A stretch of 59,818 nucleotides of DNA from Deltaproteobacteria bacterium (GTDB taxonomy: Bacteria > Desulfobacterota > BSN033 > UBA1163), in NCBI GenBank assembly GCA_018333535.1, contig JAGXTA010000192.1, positions 1 through 59,818 on the forward strand. Direction: 5' to 3'. A program made the position numbers and the translations under genes. Within the stretch, counting starts at the first letter, position 1, and every line of letters begins with the position of its first letter. The notes below the pieces were generated by a model. It made no database searches. It saw only the letters and a list, made by a program, of their open reading frames with translations, and was not told the DNA's origin. Below are positions 57,269-59,818 of this stretch, piece by piece.

Positions 57269-59035
57269 ATGGCGACCCCCCTTGAAAACTGGGTTGAAGA
57301 ACAAGCGATGTTGACGGAACCGAAGCGCATCTGGTGGTGCGATGGCTCTGAAGAGGAGGCCCACCGGATTATCGAAATCGGAATGAATGAAGAAAAAATC
57401 GGAAACCACCCCATCTTTCACAAACTGAATCAAACCGCTTATCCCTTTGGTTATCTTCATCGGAGCCACCCGACCGACGTTGCCCGGACAGAGCATCTCA
57501 CCTATGTGTGCCATTCTGAGGGGACCCTTGCCGGGCCCAACAATAACTGGATGGACCCCGGAGAAGCCAAAGAGCTCCTCACCGGATTGACCAAAGGCTG
57601 CATGAAGGGGCGGACAATGTATGTCCTTCCCTATATGATGGGCCATCCTGATTCTCCTTATGCCAAGGCCTGTGTCCAGCTTACGGATGTCTCCTACGTT
57701 GCCATCAGTATGAGAATCATGACCCGCATGGGGAAGAAGGTCACTGAAAAGATAGGAAAAAGGGAGGATTTTTTTAAAGGGCTCCATTCGGTGGGAGAAT
57801 TTGACCCAAACCGCCGTTTCATCATGCATTTTCCGGGGGAACACTTCGTCTGGAGCATCGGGTCAGGCTATGGAGGGAATGCCCTTTTAGGGAAGAAATG
57901 TTTCTCCCTTAGGATCGCCTCCTGGCAGGGATTGAAGGAGGGGTGGCTTGCGGAACATATGGTCATTATCGGAATTGAAGACCCCGATGGGAACATCACC
58001 TATCTGGCGGCGGCCATGCCCTCGGCCTGTGGAAAGACGAATCTGGCCATGCTGGAATCCACCCTTCCCGGCTACAAGGTCTGGACTCTGGGAGACGATA
58101 TAGCTTGGTTGAACGTCGGGCCGGATGGCCGTCTCTGGGCCATCAATCCAGAGATTGGCCTTTTCGGTGTGGCTCCGGGAACCTCGATGAAGACCAATCC
58201 GAACATGATGAGGACGTTGAAAGCAGGGAAATTCTTTCCCGTTCTTTTTACCAATGCGGCTTTAAATCTTGATACGAATGAACCCTGGTGGGAAGGGATG
58301 GAAGGTGAAGTTCCTGGAAACCTTTCCGACTGGCAGGGCAATCCCTGGGAGAATTCGAATGGAAACAAAGCGGCCCATCCGAATTCACGTTTCACGGTCT
58401 CCATTGAACATGTTTCCACCCTCTCGAAAGAATTTAAAAACCCGAAGGGAGTGCCCATTTCAGCCATCCTGATCGGAGGACGAAGGAGTCAACTGATTCC
58501 TCTGGTGGTGGAGGGATTCAACTGGCAGCACGGGGTCTTCATCGGAGCAAGCAACGGTTCCGAGACAACGGCGGCCGCCCTCCATAAGATAGGGGTGTTA
58601 AGAAGAGACCCCATGGCCATGCTTCCTTTCTGCGGATACAATATGGGTCATTATTTCGGGCACTGGCTCAATATGGGGGAAAAACTGGCCAGCCCGCCGA
58701 GAATTTTTTCCGTCAATTGGTTCAGGATGGATGAGAACGGCGAGTTTATTTGGCCTGGCTTCGGTGAGAATATCCGGGCATTGAAATGGATCGTGGACAG
58801 AGTCCATGGCCGGGTGGGAGCGAGAGAGACGCCTGTTGGCCTTGTCCCTCACTTAAAGGATCTGGAACTGGACGGGATGAACCTTTCTGAAGAGAGGCTT
58901 GAGAAACTGTTTGAAATTCATCCGAGGGCCTGGGATGATGAGGTGTTAGGAATCGAAAAGTTTTTCGAACAATTCGGTCAGACCATGCCTGAAATGATGT
59001 GGGGAGCGTTGCGTACCCTGAAGGCCAACCTGTAA
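57269..59035 (+). CDS. pckG: Phosphoenolpyruvate carboxykinase (GTP)
   Basis: 588 residues, the usual size for GTP-type PEPCK. RTMYVLPYMMGHPDSPYAKACVQLTDVSYVA, the kinase-1a P-loop MPSACGKTNLAML and the metal/phosphate site TLGDDIAWLNVGPDGRLWAINPEIG and GVPISAILIGGRRSQLIPLVVEGFNWQHGVFIGAS are all present. It links oxaloacetate and PEP; in an autotrophic or syntrophic anaerobe it serves gluconeogenesis. It converges with atpC, whose stop is 3 nt from its own. Confidence 0.97.
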   Translation: MATPLENWVEEQAMLTEPKRIWWCDGSEEEAHRIIEIGMNEEKIGNHPIFHKLNQTAYPFGYLHRSHPTDVARTEHLTYVCHSEGTLAGPNNNWMDPGEAKELLTGLTKGCMKGRTMYVLPYMMGHPDSPYAKACVQLTDVSYVAISMRIMTRMGKKVTEKIGKREDFFKGLHSVGEFDPNRRFIMHFPGEHFVWSIGSGYGGNALLGKKCFSLRIASWQGLKEGWLAEHMVIIGIEDPDGNITYLAAAMPSACGKTNLAMLESTLPGYKVWTLGDDIAWLNVGPDGRLWAINPEIGLFGVAPGTSMKTNPNMMRTLKAGKFFPVLFTNAALNLDTNEPWWEGMEGEVPGNLSDWQGNPWENSNGNKAAHPNSRFTVSIEHVSTLSKEFKNPKGVPISAILIGGRRSQLIPLVVEGFNWQHGVFIGASNGSETTAAALHKIGVLRRDPMAMLPFCGYNMGHYFGHWLNMGEKLASPPRIFSVNWFRMDENGEFIWPGFGENIRALKWIVDRVHGRVGARETPVGLVPHLKDLELDGMNLSEERLEKLFEIHPRAWDDEVLGIEKFFEQFGQTMPEMMWGALRTLKANL

Positions 59036-59038
59036 AGA

Positions 59039-59446
59039 TCAACCTCTGGCGACTTTGAGGCGGGTGATGGCACGGAGGAGCGCAGTCCTTGCGCGGTCAA
59101 TATCAACATCCTGACCCTTTTCAGCCAACCTTTTCTCTGCTCTCTGTTTGGCAGCTTCAGCCCGTTTGACATCGATATCTTCGGGACGCTCAGCCGTCTC
59201 TGCGAGCAGAATTACCTTTTTCCCATCCGTCATCAGAAAACCGCCGCTTGTCGCAAGGGTAAAAGTCTCACCATTCGGTTTGGTGATCTTGGCTGTTCCG
59301 ATCTGAAGGCTCGATACAAATGGAGTGTGGCCGGCAAGGATGCCGAAATAGCCGACCGTGCCCGGTGCAACCACGGATTCGATCGGCTCACTGAAGACCA
59401 CCTTCTTTAAAGTTACGACATCAAGGATAAGGGATTGGGTTTCCAT
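59039..59446 (-). CDS. atpC: F1F0 ATP synthase epsilon subunit
   Basis: 135 residues: LDVVTLKKVVFSEPIESVVAPGTVGYFGILAGHTPFVSSLQIGTAKITKPNGETFTLATSGGFLMTDGKKVILLAETAE is the beta-sandwich domain, and the helical C-terminal part follows (DIDVKRAEAAKQRAEKRLA). It normally directly follows atpD. Here the upstream 370 bp contain repeats and the end of a probable transposase instead, and only a weak ribosome site precedes the ATG. Confidence 0.94.
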   Translation of the reverse strand: METQSLILDVVTLKKVVFSEPIESVVAPGTVGYFGILAGHTPFVSSLQIGTAKITKPNGETFTLATSGGFLMTDGKKVILLAETAERPEDIDVKRAEAAKQRAEKRLAEKGQDVDIDRARTALLRAITRLKVARG

Positions 59447-59460
59447 CTTAATAATTTATC

Positions 59461-59525
59461 TATAAATCCGAAATTCGAATATCGAAATCCGAAACAAATT
59501 CCAAATTCGAATAACCAAATTTCAA
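59461..59525. repeat. Partial copy of the CGAAATCCGAA repeat family
   Basis: AAATCCGAAATTCGAATATCGAAATCCGAAACAAATTCCAAATTCG shares long stretches with the element at 41691-41827. Just to the right, GAGACTGTGTC at 59543-59553 matches the first 11 bases of the MITE terminus at 56877, within a CACCCTCACCCC...GGGGAGGGCATGAGGGTTG palindrome. Apart from these repeats nothing is recognised between atpC and 59710. Confidence 0.6.
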
Positions 59526-59710
59526 AACACCCTCACCCCTATGAGACTGTGTCACAATGGGGAGGGCATGAGGGTTGATTAAGTCAAACTTGATCTAATC
59601 ACGATATAAAACGTTCTTTGAAAACTGAATAGAGATAGACGGTCGTAGCAGCCCCACTGACAAAGCTTTTTCTCTTCTTTTTCACCCAACACGGCTGCAT
59701 GTTCGGGATA

Positions 59711-59818
59711 TTATCCCAAGACGGGGGCTCTAAGAGTCATCAGTTTTTCGATTAACCCCGATACGCCAAGAATCGTGATCATCCGAGCCAGGTTGAAGCA
59801 CGTGGCAAGCAAGGAGGT
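59711..59818 (-). CDS. Probable transposase, C-terminal end only; runs off the window
   Basis: Minus strand frame entering from the right edge: TSLLATCFNLARMITILGVSGL, then IEKLMTLRAPVLG and stop. The N-L-x-R-x-x-x-I-L-G-V ending with a short tail resembles the C-terminus of DDE transposases of the IS4/IS1182 type, where a conserved tyrosine/cysteine-phenylalanine-asparagine-leucine helix closes the protein. Only 35 residues are available, so the family is a guess. Confidence 0.4.
   Translation of the reverse strand, partial: TSLLATCFNLARMITILGVSGLIEKLMTLRAPVLG

Noticed and set aside
57176-57844. A 222-codon minus-strand open frame overlapping the PEP carboxykinase gene
   Set aside because: It is antisense to strongly conserved PEPCK sequence, has no ribosome site and no family resemblance.
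1-59818. A CRISPR array, tRNA or rRNA gene
   Set aside because: No regularly spaced direct repeats with unique spacers were seen. The frequent repeats are dispersed palindromes and MITEs. No cloverleaf or rRNA sequence was recognised.

Overview
The window looks like a chromosome segment of an anaerobic, Gram-negative, deltaproteobacterial (Desulfobacterota-like) organism. The evidence is the oxygen-independent cobalamin route (CbiD/G/H/L/F/E with a CbiX chelatase), a TonB-dependent B12 receptor, lipoproteins, glycine decarboxylase split into GcvPA/GcvPB, GTP-type PEP carboxykinase, and many dispersed GC-rich palindromes and AT-rich repeats between genes. The taxon is inferred from gene content; no rRNA or tRNA gene was seen.

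Positions 1-22,000, minus strand, hold one very long cobamide operon, mostly with stop/start overlaps. It reads from the right: a TTGACA/TTAAAT promoter, a cobalamin riboswitch and terminator, btuB, a cobD-cobQ fusion, cobO, cbiA, cbiC, a 35-codon peptide gene (cbpA), its radical SAM/SPASM partner (cbpB), cbiX, cbiM, a cbiN-like gene, a ThiC-family gene bracketed by two copies of a ~110 bp MITE, cbiQ, cbiO, cbiD, cbiE, cbiL, cbiF, cbiG, cbiH, precorrin-2 dehydrogenase, cobA, cbiR (cobamide remodelling), cobU and the start of cobS. cbiT, cbiJ, cbiB and cobT were not found here.

Positions 22,000-31,000 hold amino-sugar and UDP-GlcNAc precursor genes. A minus-strand operon (left-handed beta-helix protein, glmM, nagB-like, nucleotidyltransferase-like, PfkB kinase) is divergent from glmU-glmS. 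GlmU lacks the stretch that carries the acetyltransferase active site, and the divergent beta-helix protein may replace it. A PcrA/UvrD helicase and a GcvR-like double-ACT protein follow.

Positions 34,000-45,000: after a small accessory patch (DUF4143 ATPase, a possible IS200/IS605-type remnant, a UPF0175/PIN toxin-antitoxin pair) comes a glycine and lipoate module. A tandem glycine riboswitch with terminator controls a SerK-like (ParB/Srx fold) protein, then gcvH, gcvPA, gcvPB, lipB, lpdA and lipA. gcvT lies 7.6 kb further on as a GcvT-serine hydroxymethyltransferase fusion (52,544-55,258). Together these would interconvert CO2 + methylene-THF + ammonia, glycine, serine and perhaps O-phosphoserine.

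Positions 47,500-51,700 separate lipA and gcvT. This is an AT-rich run of small plus-strand genes, most followed by an attC-like site. It is an integron gene-cassette array without an integrase in the window (CALIN type), and it ends in truncated gene fragments. The right end has a lipoprotein, a YhhN-family protein, a 132 bp MITE with 17 bp inverted repeats, GTP-dependent PEP carboxykinase, an atpC without atpD directly upstream, and the C-terminus of a probable transposase running off the edge.

The most notable systems are the CbpA/CbpB peptide-maturation pair inside the cobamide operon, the cassette array, and the glycine-riboswitch/SerK-like/GcvT-SHMT glycine-serine module.
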